64,000 nucleotides of DNA, taken from the NCBI RefSeq assembly GCF_001651875.1, contig NZ_LNQB01000061.1:1-64000 (forward strand), read 5' to 3'. A program made the position numbers and the translations under genes. The notes below the pieces were generated by a model. The model saw only the letters and a list, made by a program, of their open reading frames with translations. It was not told where the DNA came from and did not search any database. This DNA comes from Sinorhizobium saheli (lineage in GTDB: Bacteria > Pseudomonadota > Alphaproteobacteria > Rhizobiales > Rhizobiaceae). Positions 11,446-20,389 of the stretch are shown here, one piece after another; position 1 is the first letter of the stretch; each line of letters opens with the position of its first letter.

Positions 11446-13329
11446 TCAATGACCTTGGGATAGCGCACCTTCGCTCCGATTCCACTCGGGCACGGCACCG
11501 CTCAGAGCCAGCTCTGCCTCCACCCTCAGGTAGAAGACCTCCCTTAGTTCTTCCCGAGGGAAGGCCCGTTCCAATCCGGCTGCCATGCAAATGTGCCTGA
11601 CGGCGGCGGAGTGGAGTCCCGAGCGGCGGCAACATTCAGCTAGACTGACGTACCGCTTCTGAAACGCGCCGGCCACCTCTGGCGCGATCACTCGCTGGGG
11701 AATGTTCGTCACGGCATTCCGAATGGTTCCGGTCTCAATCAGCCCCCTGGCGATGAACTTGTAGATCGAGTTTGGAGAGGCTTGAAGCAGCGTACTCAGG
11801 TCTATCACCGTGAGGTGATCCTCTTCGGGTTCTGTCGATCTCGCTGGCGTGAGCGCTGTCTCAACCTCGTCGACGGCAAGCAGCAACGACATGATCCCTG
11901 ACTTGGTGCTGTCGATCCCGACGGATTTCAGGTCTCCTCGGATGAGAGCGTGGAGGATGGAGATCAGTGTCGCACGCAGCGAACGGCTGACGGCCTTGAT
12001 AGACATGAGACCGTTGACATCTGTGGTGTTCGCCTTCGCCAGCAGCGAGTCTCGGAACTCATCTAAAGCACGTCGGGAATATCTCTCCGACATCTCGGCG
12101 TCTTCATCCTTGGGGACGGCTACTGAGACGAGTCCATTGCCGACGAGAAGGTTGAACGCGGAGATGGTGACACCGAGCATCTTTGCAGCCTCGGTGGCGC
12201 GGACAAGGTCGTTCAGGAGGGCGACAAGCCTTTCGACATCCGCTGCCGCGATTGCGGGAACGTCGGTGCCGGGGAGGGTGCTGATGCCTCCGGTTGTCAT
12301 CAGATACTTCCTGAGAAGCCGATCCGGAACGCCATATCGCTTGTGGATCGAATTCAAGCTGATGAACTTGGCATCGCCGCCTTTGCCGAAAAGGATGGTG
12401 GTGTCGGTCAGCGGTAGGTTCTCGAATGCATAGGATCTGACCGCATCCTTCACAGGCTCGTAGGCGGGGTCAGCTTTCTTGTTCGCCAGGATCTCATGGA
12501 ACTTGCCGAACAGCTCGTTGCCGCCGTGACTGGCTCGCACGCTGTCGTGCTGACGATAGAGATCATCGATGAAGCGGTGCAGTCCGGCGGTTCCGACCTT
12601 GAAGATTTCGAAACCCTTCGCTCCCGCTTCCCAGCGTTGGCGGTCGGATTTGTCCGAGATCGTCACGTCTTTGCCGTGGAGCGCGACCATACCCGCAAGC
12701 TCGCATACGTCCCCGGCAACGAACAAAGGTAGCGGGTCGAGAAAGTCGTTTCCCGGTTTGCCGCCACGCAGCCTTCCTATCACGTACTCCTCGAATTCGG
12801 TGAATGACTGCTCCACGACTTCCCGGCTCGCCACTGCGACCTCGCGCCTGAGATAGTCGAGCGACCAGCACAGATCATGAATATGGTCCGGCTGACCGTG
12901 CGTTCCCGCAGATGCCAGAGACAGGCAATGAACAGGGCAGGTCCTAATGAAACGCGAATACCACGACTTCCTGATATACTTCCTCGACCGGGGCTTGATG
13001 TCGTGGCGCAGCTCGTCCTCGGCAAAGCACGCCGGGCAGAACTTTAGCACCCCGCGCATGTAGAACATGAAAGGGGTCTCTTCGCCCGCGACCCATACTG
13101 TCTTCTCGCCGCAGCGCTTCACCGCGGCGGCACCGAGCGATCCAAGCTCGATGCCCGAAAGCTCGGACAGTCTCGTGATCGCGTCGTCGTTCCCTGCGAT
13201 AACCGACCTGAAGGAAAAACCGAAGTCCTGGCAGAACTCCATCGCCGTCCTGGCATTTGCCCAGGCGAACCGAGAGGTGAAGCTTGTCAGGCTCTCGTCC
13301 TCCATCAACGGCACGTTAAAGAGCCGCAT
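11446..13329 (-). CDS. tniQ: TniQ/TnsD-family target-selection protein
   Basis: 627 residues from MRLFNVPLMEDESLTSFTSR, the usual TniQ N-terminus. A zinc site typical of TniQ is formed by C98/C101 (FCPAC) and C131/H134 (RTCPVHC). The long C-terminal region of more than 400 residues, with several helix-turn-helix-like segments (e.g. TEAAKMLGVTISAFNLLVGN), makes it TnsD-sized rather than a short TniQ, consistent with sequence-specific target recognition. The start at 13329 overlaps the tnsC stop as ATGA. It likely recognises the attachment site, here apparently the 3' end of nrdJ. Confidence 0.93.
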   Translation of the reverse strand: MRLFNVPLMEDESLTSFTSRFAWANARTAMEFCQDFGFSFRSVIAGNDDAITRLSELSGIELGSLGAAAVKRCGEKTVWVAGEETPFMFYMRGVLKFCPACFAEDELRHDIKPRSRKYIRKSWYSRFIRTCPVHCLSLASAGTHGQPDHIHDLCWSLDYLRREVAVASREVVEQSFTEFEEYVIGRLRGGKPGNDFLDPLPLFVAGDVCELAGMVALHGKDVTISDKSDRQRWEAGAKGFEIFKVGTAGLHRFIDDLYRQHDSVRASHGGNELFGKFHEILANKKADPAYEPVKDAVRSYAFENLPLTDTTILFGKGGDAKFISLNSIHKRYGVPDRLLRKYLMTTGGISTLPGTDVPAIAAADVERLVALLNDLVRATEAAKMLGVTISAFNLLVGNGLVSVAVPKDEDAEMSERYSRRALDEFRDSLLAKANTTDVNGLMSIKAVSRSLRATLISILHALIRGDLKSVGIDSTKSGIMSLLLAVDEVETALTPARSTEPEEDHLTVIDLSTLLQASPNSIYKFIARGLIETGTIRNAVTNIPQRVIAPEVAGAFQKRYVSLAECCRRSGLHSAAVRHICMAAGLERAFPREELREVFYLRVEAELALSGAVPEWNRSEGALSQGH

Positions 13330-14375
13330 CACTTCCGTCCCTTTTTTGGCGATTTGATGGGCGCAACTGGACCGAGACTGCCATCTCGGTTGACCGGACG
13401 AATGATGCTGCGCCAAGCGGGTTCCGCGAAGACGTTGTCATCGGTTCCTTTGCTTTTTGCCAAGCGCGCGTAGGCCTCGATCCAGTTCTCGGTAGAGACT
13501 TCGTCGTGTCCCGCCTCGAGGGCATCTTCGATCGCGTAGGTAATGAGATGCATGATGAGGCCGAAGCGGCTCCGCGCCCCATGCATGAGCCGTTCGACGA
13601 ATTCGTGAGGCTGATCGGACGACATCCGCAATCCCGCCCGATCCTCGACGAGCGTATTCACGATCCACTCCACGTATTCGCCATCTTCCTTGAAGCTGAG
13701 ATTTGCCAACGTTAAGGGGTCCGTTCGTCGCTCCATCTGCTCTGCGGGATCCCGATCAACTACGGCTTCGATTTCCGGCAAGCCAACCAGCACGAGGTGG
13801 ACCGGCCATGATTTGTCCTGCAGCATGTTCTTCATGGTATTGGTGACGTAGGCGGGTCCCTTGATCTTTGGGGCCTCCAGGACATGCTGGAACTCATCGA
13901 TGACAAGCAGGCGAACGCCGTAGTTCTTCAGGCTACGCTGGAGCTTGTGGTAGACCGATGCACCTCGACCGATGGAGGCGCTCTCATATCCGAGGCGCTC
14001 CAGGATTTCCGCGGCGAGGTCAGTCATGGTGCACGAAGGCGGGGCGATCACGTAGAGGATCGGACGCATCTCATTGCCGTAGCCGTCGTCATAGTCCTTG
14101 AGAGTGGCAAGCGATTTGAGCGCCTTCTCCACGATCGTGCTCTTGCCGGCGCCGGATTCGCCCATGACGATGAGTGCGTGGCCGGGCTCGCGGCCATCCT
14201 GGATGCCGCGTTCGATGCGCCGCAGCTTCACTAGCAGTTCGTCGTCGTTCTTCGTCTTGAAGTAGGTGCTGCGCACTCGCGCCATGAGGTCGAAGATGCG
14301 CTGGTTCTTCGGATCCAGCGCCTTTGCCCCTTTCGGGCCGCTGTTGGCGAAGTCATCCATGCCGAGGTCCCTCAT
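13329..14375 (-). CDS. tnsC: TnsC/TniB-like AAA+ transposition regulator
   Basis: 348 residues. Walker A is MGESGAGKST (residues 71-80), Walker B is LLVIDEFQHVLE (about residue 155), and the upstream segment RMARVRSTYFKT-type linker precedes the ATPase as in TniB. TnsC polymerises on DNA and connects the target selector (TniQ) to the TnsAB transposase. The start overlaps the tnsB stop by 4 bp and the stop overlaps the tniQ start, so the operon is translationally coupled. Confidence 0.94.
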   Translation of the reverse strand: MRDLGMDDFANSGPKGAKALDPKNQRIFDLMARVRSTYFKTKNDDELLVKLRRIERGIQDGREPGHALIVMGESGAGKSTIVEKALKSLATLKDYDDGYGNEMRPILYVIAPPSCTMTDLAAEILERLGYESASIGRGASVYHKLQRSLKNYGVRLLVIDEFQHVLEAPKIKGPAYVTNTMKNMLQDKSWPVHLVLVGLPEIEAVVDRDPAEQMERRTDPLTLANLSFKEDGEYVEWIVNTLVEDRAGLRMSSDQPHEFVERLMHGARSRFGLIMHLITYAIEDALEAGHDEVSTENWIEAYARLAKSKGTDDNVFAEPAWRSIIRPVNRDGSLGPVAPIKSPKKGRK

Positions 14376-16642
14376 TTCTCGTCCACCTTCCAGTCCGGAT
14401 TGAACAACCGCTTGCGTTGCGCTGGCTTGAACTCGGCGGGCGCGTCCTGCTCGCCAGCTTCGGGCTTATGCGGACGCGAAACTCGCTTCCGGGCAGGCCG
14501 CTGTCTGCCGCCGTCCCCGTTGTCCTCTCGACGCGCCTTCGCAAATCGATCAGGATCGAGAGGGGCTGTCGTGCTGGGGCCGAGAATGTTCTGCGGGCTC
14601 CGCGGGATCGGCATGGGCAGAACATCGGAGGGGGTGTCATCGACTTCGGCCGGAACGTAGCCTCCCCAGTCCTGGTTGGCCTTCGGTTGAAAGAGGTGGT
14701 TTTTGAACAAGGTCCGGTTCGCCTGCAGAAGATCCTCCTCTGTGACGTTGTGGGAGGCGACGTTGTTCCTCTCCTCGGCAACCTTGATGTCGTGCTCAGT
14801 CTCCCGGAGGGCTCTCCTGACAATCGCGAGGTCATTCTGCCTCTCCGCAGAGAACCTCGCATCCATCCACCGCTTGGCCGTCTGCCAGTGCGTGACCGAC
14901 ACGCCCGTGAACCCGGGAATCGGGGTTTTCAAAGTGAAGTAGCCGCCGCCGTCTGCAGTCTCGATACGGATGTAGCTCAGATCCCAAGGGTTGACCCGAA
15001 AGTTGACCCTGCCGTTCCTGTAGTTGCCGACGATCTTTTGAAGCTTTCTGTCGAAATAGGGGATCCCAAGAAATTTCACCCCGTGACGTCCGATCTTTTG
15101 GTTTCTGACAGTCACATCGAAGATCCGTTCCTGCTCCTCCGAAATCTGAAGGACCTCGTACTTCCTGGTCATTACTGTCCATGCTTGCAAGGGAGTCATA
15201 TTGTTGAGACCCTCGTGCGGCGTATTGTGGTAGGCATCCACGATGAGCCTGACGAGCAGGCGGGCGAACTCCTCAAAATTCAGGGCGGCGTTCCCTTCAG
15301 AATCGTAGGCGCCGCGCGCGATCGGGTTCCCAAAGGTCCGGCCGCTGAAGAGATGCATGTATCTCTGGTTCTGTGTTCGGAAGTATCGCTCGACCGTTCC
15401 GCGAAGCCGGGCATTTCTGACTGGAGGGATCAGATGAGTGCCACAAAGAGCAACCACCGCCATATGGAAGTCGCGCTGGTTGAAGGCAGCTCCGGAGTCC
15501 GTTGCTACGGTTTCGGGCACGCCCGCCTGTGGCCATGGGGACTCACTTCCCGCGAATAGTGCGACCCCATCTTTCGGAGACACCGCCATGGCGAGGGTGG
15601 CGAGGCCGGAGCGACCGCCGGGATCAGAGTCCAGGAGCCGCAGCGCGAGGATACTCTTCGTGCCCACGTCGATGGCCACAGATGCCCAGAATCGCATGGC
15701 CCTGATCTTTTTCTTGGTTCCCTCGTCCAGCATGCCATCGAGCCGCGTGCCTTCGAGTAGCTTCATCACATCGAGTTTAGTCTCATCGATTTCGATGCGC
15801 TCAAGCGGCTTGTATCGCCGTTGGCCCGCGCCCGTCATCTGGAACTCGTCCTTGGCGACGTCCAATCCCTTGTGGGCAATTGCCAGATGCAGGTCCGCAA
15901 GGCGCTTCTCCGCCCACCGCTGGAATGTGCGCAGAGACGGCACCTTTTCTGGGGGGAGCGGAGAGATGCGTGGATCCTGGACGAATTTTTCGTAGTAGTC
16001 CGACGCCTCCGGCCGCTTCGCGCTGGGAATCTGGGCCATGTAGTCGTAGGCGATCTGGCGGACGTCCTCGTCGAACGTGGGCTTGTGAAGCGATTTGCCT
16101 CTGTAGTTCCGGACCAGTGAGAATGGGTTTTTGCTGCACAGCTCGAAGCGCTCCACGTGACGGAGGAACTGGCGCGGTGTGACCCGCACCAGAGGATCCC
16201 AATCGTCCTTGGGCGTGCCGCCACGTTTCTTCTTCCACATTGCATCCCAGGCCTTGTAGAATTCTGCGGCGCTATCCTCTGTCTTCTTCCATGTCCCGCC
16301 GCGGTAACCCTCCAAGAACTTCGTGACCATCAGATACCGATTGGCGGCATAGGGTGGCAGGTCCTCCTTGTCGGCGGCTTCTGCTCGCTTGAGGGAGTTA
16401 TCGTCAGCGAACCAGTCCCGGTCGACCTTCAGCGTGCGCTCGTGCACCATCCGGGAAATCTGGAGGTGCTCGGGTTGGAATACATCCGCCTCCTGACCGA
16501 CGTTTTCCTTCCCGCCGACTGCAGTGAAGATGTAGCCGAGGCCATCGGGCCTCGGCTTCACGCGGTAAGGTTTGCCGTAAATGCGAACCCGATCGTCCTC
16601 ACTGAACCCGAAGGTCGTGTAATGGACTTCATCTTCGCTCAT
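14372..16642 (-). CDS. tnsB: TnsB-like DDE transposase
   Basis: 756 residues from MSEDEVHYTTF; this start overlaps the tnsA stop as ATGA and is preferred over an upstream ATG that would run deep into tnsA. The RNase H-fold catalytic triad is visible: D325 (AIDVGTK), D382 (ATDSGAAF) and E418 (GTVERYF), giving a DD(35)E spacing. N-terminal HTH regions precede the core and a Mu-type C-terminal beta-barrel follows. The basic C-terminal tail (RRRKRVSRPHKP-like) fits a TnsC-interacting tail. It cuts and joins the 3' ends. Confidence 0.95.
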   Translation of the reverse strand: MSEDEVHYTTFGFSEDDRVRIYGKPYRVKPRPDGLGYIFTAVGGKENVGQEADVFQPEHLQISRMVHERTLKVDRDWFADDNSLKRAEAADKEDLPPYAANRYLMVTKFLEGYRGGTWKKTEDSAAEFYKAWDAMWKKKRGGTPKDDWDPLVRVTPRQFLRHVERFELCSKNPFSLVRNYRGKSLHKPTFDEDVRQIAYDYMAQIPSAKRPEASDYYEKFVQDPRISPLPPEKVPSLRTFQRWAEKRLADLHLAIAHKGLDVAKDEFQMTGAGQRRYKPLERIEIDETKLDVMKLLEGTRLDGMLDEGTKKKIRAMRFWASVAIDVGTKSILALRLLDSDPGGRSGLATLAMAVSPKDGVALFAGSESPWPQAGVPETVATDSGAAFNQRDFHMAVVALCGTHLIPPVRNARLRGTVERYFRTQNQRYMHLFSGRTFGNPIARGAYDSEGNAALNFEEFARLLVRLIVDAYHNTPHEGLNNMTPLQAWTVMTRKYEVLQISEEQERIFDVTVRNQKIGRHGVKFLGIPYFDRKLQKIVGNYRNGRVNFRVNPWDLSYIRIETADGGGYFTLKTPIPGFTGVSVTHWQTAKRWMDARFSAERQNDLAIVRRALRETEHDIKVAEERNNVASHNVTEEDLLQANRTLFKNHLFQPKANQDWGGYVPAEVDDTPSDVLPMPIPRSPQNILGPSTTAPLDPDRFAKARREDNGDGGRQRPARKRVSRPHKPEAGEQDAPAEFKPAQRKRLFNPDWKVDEK

Positions 16643-17301
16643 GCATCGTACTCCACATGCCTGATCCACGACGTGTGGGTCAGTGTGCTGTTGTCGTCGG
16701 GCGCAAGGTGTTCGATCCGACCGTCGCCAATGAGGTTCCACATTGCGTTCCAGCCGGCGCCTTCATCGCCGAATTCTTCAAGGAGGCGGAAGACCCGGAC
16801 GGGATTTCCGATATCTTTCAGGAGCTTGAAGATCCGCGTGCAGTTGGCGCTGTTGCAGAACTTCCGTGCGCGGAGAATTTCACGCGCCCGGTAAACAAGT
16901 GCTTCAGGGATCGTCTCCTCCGTGAGCATTTCGCAACGATCCGCATGGAAACGCAGAGTTTGGTTACGAATGTTCTGCAGGGTGCGGTCAAGTTCTCCCG
17001 AACGGTCGCGATCCTTCGGTCGGCACGCGAACAGGACGATCTCTCCGTTCGCGAACACAACACGAAGATCGAAGAAATGCTCTTGTGCGCCGTTTTCATC
17101 GACGTAGGTGACCCTGTACTGCGTCTGCACATCCACGACGTCGAGGCGAGACCAGAAGTACTGAGCGCACTCGAATTCAAACAGGCTCTCGAAGTAGAGG
17201 TACGTGTTGCGCCCCGGATAGGCGGCAACCAAACGACAGGAGCTGGTCGACTTCATGGAGAAGGCGCGGTCCGCGGGGGACGGCATCATGCACCATGTCA
17301 C
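16639..17301 (-). CDS. tnsA: TnsA-like endonuclease
   Basis: 220 residues, GTG start after a GAGGAGG site. The N-terminal nuclease-like domain has the TnsA pattern: YLYFESLFEFECA (E38/E42), HFFDLRVVF (D78), then IVLFACRPKDRD. The C-terminal part looks like a winged helix (RIFKLLKDIGNPVRVFRLLE). The usual acidic-x-Lys of the PD-(D/E)XK core is not seen: the equivalent place reads ACR, with K96 two residues later. Activity therefore needs a shifted lysine or is altered. It is the first of the four tns genes and should cut the 5' ends, giving cut-and-paste transposition. Confidence 0.82.
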   Translation of the reverse strand: MTWCMMPSPADRAFSMKSTSSCRLVAAYPGRNTYLYFESLFEFECAQYFWSRLDVVDVQTQYRVTYVDENGAQEHFFDLRVVFANGEIVLFACRPKDRDRSGELDRTLQNIRNQTLRFHADRCEMLTEETIPEALVYRAREILRARKFCNSANCTRIFKLLKDIGNPVRVFRLLEEFGDEGAGWNAMWNLIGDGRIEHLAPDDNSTLTHTSWIRHVEYDA

Positions 17302-17320
17302 TTCGAAGCCGGCTGCCTCC

Positions 17321-17482
17321 TCAGGCGACAGATATTTCCGCGTCTCTTTCCGAAGTTGTGATGATGCCTCCGATATAGACGTCGTCCACCTCGGCGTAGG
17401 TCGTCACGACATCCGACCCCTTGAAGGGGTCGAAGCCGTGGCGGAGGGAGTGGTACGTTTCGATCAGCATGCGTGCGTTCAT
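17321..17482 (-). CDS. Small unknown protein at the head of the tns operon, 53 residues
   Basis: Starts MNARMLIETYHSLRHGFDPF and ends TSERDAEISVA. A GGGAGAG site precedes its ATG; the gene lies 19 bp upstream of tnsA and 12 bp after the next upstream gene, on the same strand. No family recognised. Its position inside a compact operon suggests a transposition-linked role, but nothing in the sequence shows one. Confidence 0.5.
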   Translation of the reverse strand: MNARMLIETYHSLRHGFDPFKGSDVVTTYAEVDDVYIGGIITTSERDAEISVA

Positions 17483-17494
17483 CGTTGCTCTCCC

Positions 17495-17902
17495 TTAGTG
17501 TTTGACGGAGCTGCCGAAGACGAACGAGCCGAATTCGGTTTCCCACGGGGCCATGGTTTCATCGGCGGCCGATGCTTCCTCGTCCTCGGACAACAAGCCG
17601 AACGCAGGGAGCGGAAGCAGCTTGTCCAGGTCGAGGCCATCATCCGGATCGCCTTCATCGAAGACGAGTGTCATGGCAATGAGCTCGTCGAGGCGGGCCG
17701 AGAACTTGTAATTCGGGATGGACGCTGCCGCCGTGCAGTCGGCCACGAATTCCTCGAACGTGGGATACGGGATCAGGCTTTCACCCTGGTAGACGCGGAG
17801 GGCATTCGCCGCATCGATCTCCTCAAGGTATGCCTTGTAGGCGCCGCACAGGTCCACGAGTTTGGCGGACAGGCTGATGGTGGTGGACGGAAGGTAGTTC
17901 AT
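17495..17902 (-). CDS. Acidic unknown protein, first gene of the tns operon
   Basis: 135 residues from MNYLPSTTISLSAKLVDLCG; the ATG at 17902 follows GAAAGGGGCC, a good ribosome-binding site. Helical N-terminal half; the C-terminal half is strongly acidic (DEGDPDDGLDLDKLL, SEDEEASAADE). No known domain. Being first in a chain of closely spaced genes ending in tniQ, it may regulate or assist the transposase. It is not recognisable as TnsE. Confidence 0.6.
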   Translation of the reverse strand: MNYLPSTTISLSAKLVDLCGAYKAYLEEIDAANALRVYQGESLIPYPTFEEFVADCTAAASIPNYKFSARLDELIAMTLVFDEGDPDDGLDLDKLLPLPAFGLLSEDEEASAADETMAPWETEFGSFVFGSSVKH

Positions 17903-18139
17903 TGCAGGCCCCTTTCTGTCGGGCAAGAGTTGACAACGGTGCGCATGCGCGTGCCGTAAAGAAGGCTGGAGTGAAGGGAGATCAGCGAGAACCGCTGGAA
18001 AGGCCGACAAGATGGCTCGCGGGGCGGGATGCCCTGGCGGAGATCGTGTCGGCCGCGCCGTCATGACGCCTGCAGGAGGGAGGAAGGGAGGAGGAGGTGG
18101 AAGTCATTGATGTCCCCGGTTTCGTTTCAGTTACGAAGA

Positions 18140-18209
18140 GGGACGGCCGCGCCACGTGGGCAGCGGCAAACCATGCCGATGCCCTAGATGGCTATGAGGC
18201 GGCCGTCCC
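18140..18209. repeat. Long-spaced inverted repeat upstream of the tns operon
   Basis: GGGACGGCCGC (18140-18150) is the exact reverse complement of GCGGCCGTCCC (18199-18209), with 48 bp between. It lies in the 790-bp gene-free region 17903-18691, which is AT-rich over 18320-18600 and must hold the promoters of the tns operon and of the gene at 18692. It could be an operator or a structured leader. Confidence 0.45.
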
Positions 18210-18691
18210 GCCTGGCTATCGATATGGCTGAAAAGGCCATGACTTCTTTCCTTGGTGATGACGGCACCATGCCATCAACGCGCTGAACATATAAAAGAGG
18301 CTGCATCGGTTGACAATACAATAAAGCTAGCAAAATCAGATGGTTACATGGTTATCGCCCAAGTTAATCCGATCCCTAAGATTTTATCCAATCCCGGAAC
18401 TCATCCGGAACATTCACGTTGTTTTATCGACTTCAAGTAGTTTTGCTGCGGTATGATGAGTCCGTTGTATAAATATTATTTTATACATAGATATGCGGCA
18501 TTTCCGTGTTATCAATACAGAAGTTATTGTTCGTAAGCACGACGAATTTAGGATAATCTAAGTATATATTCGGTGTATTAGCTGAGCGTGCAATGCGCGT
18601 TTCTTGTGGTGTTCTCTGGTTTCTCGCGGCGACTAAGCGCTCCTTGTCGCTTGCACCGCCTGCACCGAACCTCCTGTCGGAGGATCGAGGC

Positions 18692-19372
18692 ATGGACAAC
18701 AAAACAATCAGTCAATGGCTGCTCGCCCGTGGATTCAATATGGTCAGTAGCGGCACCTATGAAAGTGGCTACGGCGGATACAAGGTGCGAGTGGCTTTGC
18801 TCGTGGGGAGAGGCTGCACCTCGGCGCACAAGTTCAGCCGCAAGCGCGATCTCGCCAGCTTCAGTTTCGACCAGGTGCGGACGGATCGCCATGGGATGCT
18901 CAGAGGCGCGGGTCTTGATGACTTCTTCATTTGTGCGATGAAGTCGGGCAGCCCCGCGCCGAAATGGTTCCCGGACAACTTTCGCCGCGCGGTCTACCGT
19001 CATGCCGTGAGCGTCCCCATCCCTGTCGAGAAGCCATCGACAGCGGCGCTTGCAATGCGGTGGGCAAGGGACAATGGTTTCACGAGAGTGGGGCCTGTCA
19101 CGTTCCACGCCGACTACGCGGACAGCACCGTCGAATTCCACGTGGGAACGAAGGGGGTGGTCACCCACATGACAACCGGATTCCACAGAGATCTTCTGAT
19201 GCGAACGCCTCTGCGCTCGGTCTGGTTCGATTCCACCGGCATGATCCGCGGAGCCGGACTGGACGAATGGTTTGTGAAGGAAATGGAGACCGGCGGTGAA
19301 CCCCCGATCTGGTTCAACGAAAAATTCACGGAGAAGCTTGGGACCCGCCGCGACAGACCTTCCTTTAGATGA
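18692..19372 (+). CDS. Unknown protein with an internally duplicated domain
   Basis: 226 residues from MDNKTISQWLLARGFNMVSS, preceded by GGAGGATCGAGGC. Two copies of one module follow each other: residues about 1-100 end in RGAGLDDFFICAMKSG then APKWFPDNFRRA, and residues about 115-220 end in RGAGLDEWFVKEMETGG then PPIWFNEKFTE. Each copy is a small alpha/beta unit with no catalytic motif that I recognise. First cargo gene upstream of the tns operon; convergent with the PIN gene 7 bp away. Confidence 0.65.
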   Translation: MDNKTISQWLLARGFNMVSSGTYESGYGGYKVRVALLVGRGCTSAHKFSRKRDLASFSFDQVRTDRHGMLRGAGLDDFFICAMKSGSPAPKWFPDNFRRAVYRHAVSVPIPVEKPSTAALAMRWARDNGFTRVGPVTFHADYADSTVEFHVGTKGVVTHMTTGFHRDLLMRTPLRSVWFDSTGMIRGAGLDEWFVKEMETGGEPPIWFNEKFTEKLGTRRDRPSFR

Positions 19373-19379
19373 GACTGTC

Positions 19380-19943
19380 TTACAGCGTCGGTAGCAGTTC
19401 ATCGTCATGGCAATCCTCAATCTCGTCGATCCGAGGGAGAAAGAAATCTGTCTCGGCAGGCACGTGCCACTGTGATTCTATCGGTTGATAAACTCCGGGC
19501 AGGGGGAACAATTGATGGATCTTCAGATAGTCCCGGACATTTCCAGTCACAATCGGCATGCCGTGGGTGATTGCGACCGAAGCGATCATAAGGTCATGGC
19601 CCATACGCGTCGCCCTTTCGCCGCGTTGGACTGTCCACATCTCTCTGAGGCATGGCACCGACGTCATCTGAGCATAGACGTAGGCAACCTCAGTGTTCAT
19701 CTCCGGCATAGGAAAGTCGGTGGTCAGGATGTCGTTGACCCACGCCATGATGCGGGAGGCTCGCACGGGGTCATCGCGCTGCTTTAAATGGGCGCCACGC
19801 ATCAATTCTGTTATGACGGGATAGCAGATGTTGAGGCGGTGAATCCCAACCTGGAGGAGCCAGGATCTTAGGCCCGGTGGGGGACGCGTTCTTCCCGAAA
19901 GGCTGACAATGTCGGTGTCTAGCAAAAGCGGAGGTTCGGTCAT
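19380..19943 (-). CDS. PIN-domain ribonuclease, VapC-like toxin
   Basis: 187 residues. PIN acidic residues are visible: LLDTDIVSLSG at the N-terminus, ITELMRGA in the middle, and GHDLMIASVAITHGMPIVTG followed by NVRDY at the C-terminus. PIN toxins cut tRNA or rRNA with Mg2+. The C-terminal 35 residues, rich in D and E, extend past the usual domain. A Phd-like gene at 20049 points the opposite way, about 105 bp off, instead of lying upstream in the same operon. Confidence 0.8.
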   Translation of the reverse strand: MTEPPLLLDTDIVSLSGRTRPPPGLRSWLLQVGIHRLNICYPVITELMRGAHLKQRDDPVRASRIMAWVNDILTTDFPMPEMNTEVAYVYAQMTSVPCLREMWTVQRGERATRMGHDLMIASVAITHGMPIVTGNVRDYLKIHQLFPLPGVYQPIESQWHVPAETDFFLPRIDEIEDCHDDELLPTL

Positions 19944-20048
19944 TGCGGGTCCTGCTTGCTCGAGCTTGCTTCAAATGTTTGATGTGAAGGCAGCGTCGCG
20001 CCGAGCGGCTTTGTTCACATCCGACAGACATCCCGAGAGAGATTGCAA

Positions 20049-20237
20049 ATGACGAAAACCTGGCAGCGAGACGAAGCCGAGGCGCGCATCCGGGAAGTGC
20101 TGGACGCTGCCAAGACCCATGGCTCCCAGACGGTCATCGACCGGGACGGTACCTACGCGATCGTCTTCACACGGCGAAAGCAAGGCCTGGAGAAGCTGTT
20201 CTCCAAACCAGGTCCTCTCCGCGAAGGCGACCTCTAA
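20049..20237 (+). CDS. Phd/YefM-like antitoxin
   Basis: 62 residues, MTKTWQRDEAEARIREVLDA, followed by a beta-hairpin segment (SQTVIDRDGTYAIVFTRR), the standard layout of Phd/YefM DNA-binding antitoxins. ATG at 20049 follows GAGAGA. It is divergently oriented from the PIN gene at 19380-19943 and probably neutralises and represses it from the shared 105-bp region. Confidence 0.7.
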   Translation: MTKTWQRDEAEARIREVLDAAKTHGSQTVIDRDGTYAIVFTRRKQGLEKLFSKPGPLREGDL

Positions 20238-20389
20238 TGCTGAAATGTATGTTTGACTGGTCCGGACCGTAGCCGGTGATTGCATGCGCAACAAGATGGG
20301 TTGCAGAAAAATCTGTAGCTGTTGTAGCTACGGTCTTGACGAATCAGATCATATTTTTTCCTGAAGCGCGACAAAATCACGTTTTGCGG

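Noticed and set aside
18252..18440. A 62-residue frame in the AT-rich region upstream of the tns operon
   Set aside because: No RBS, unusual composition, no family; the region reads as regulatory DNA.
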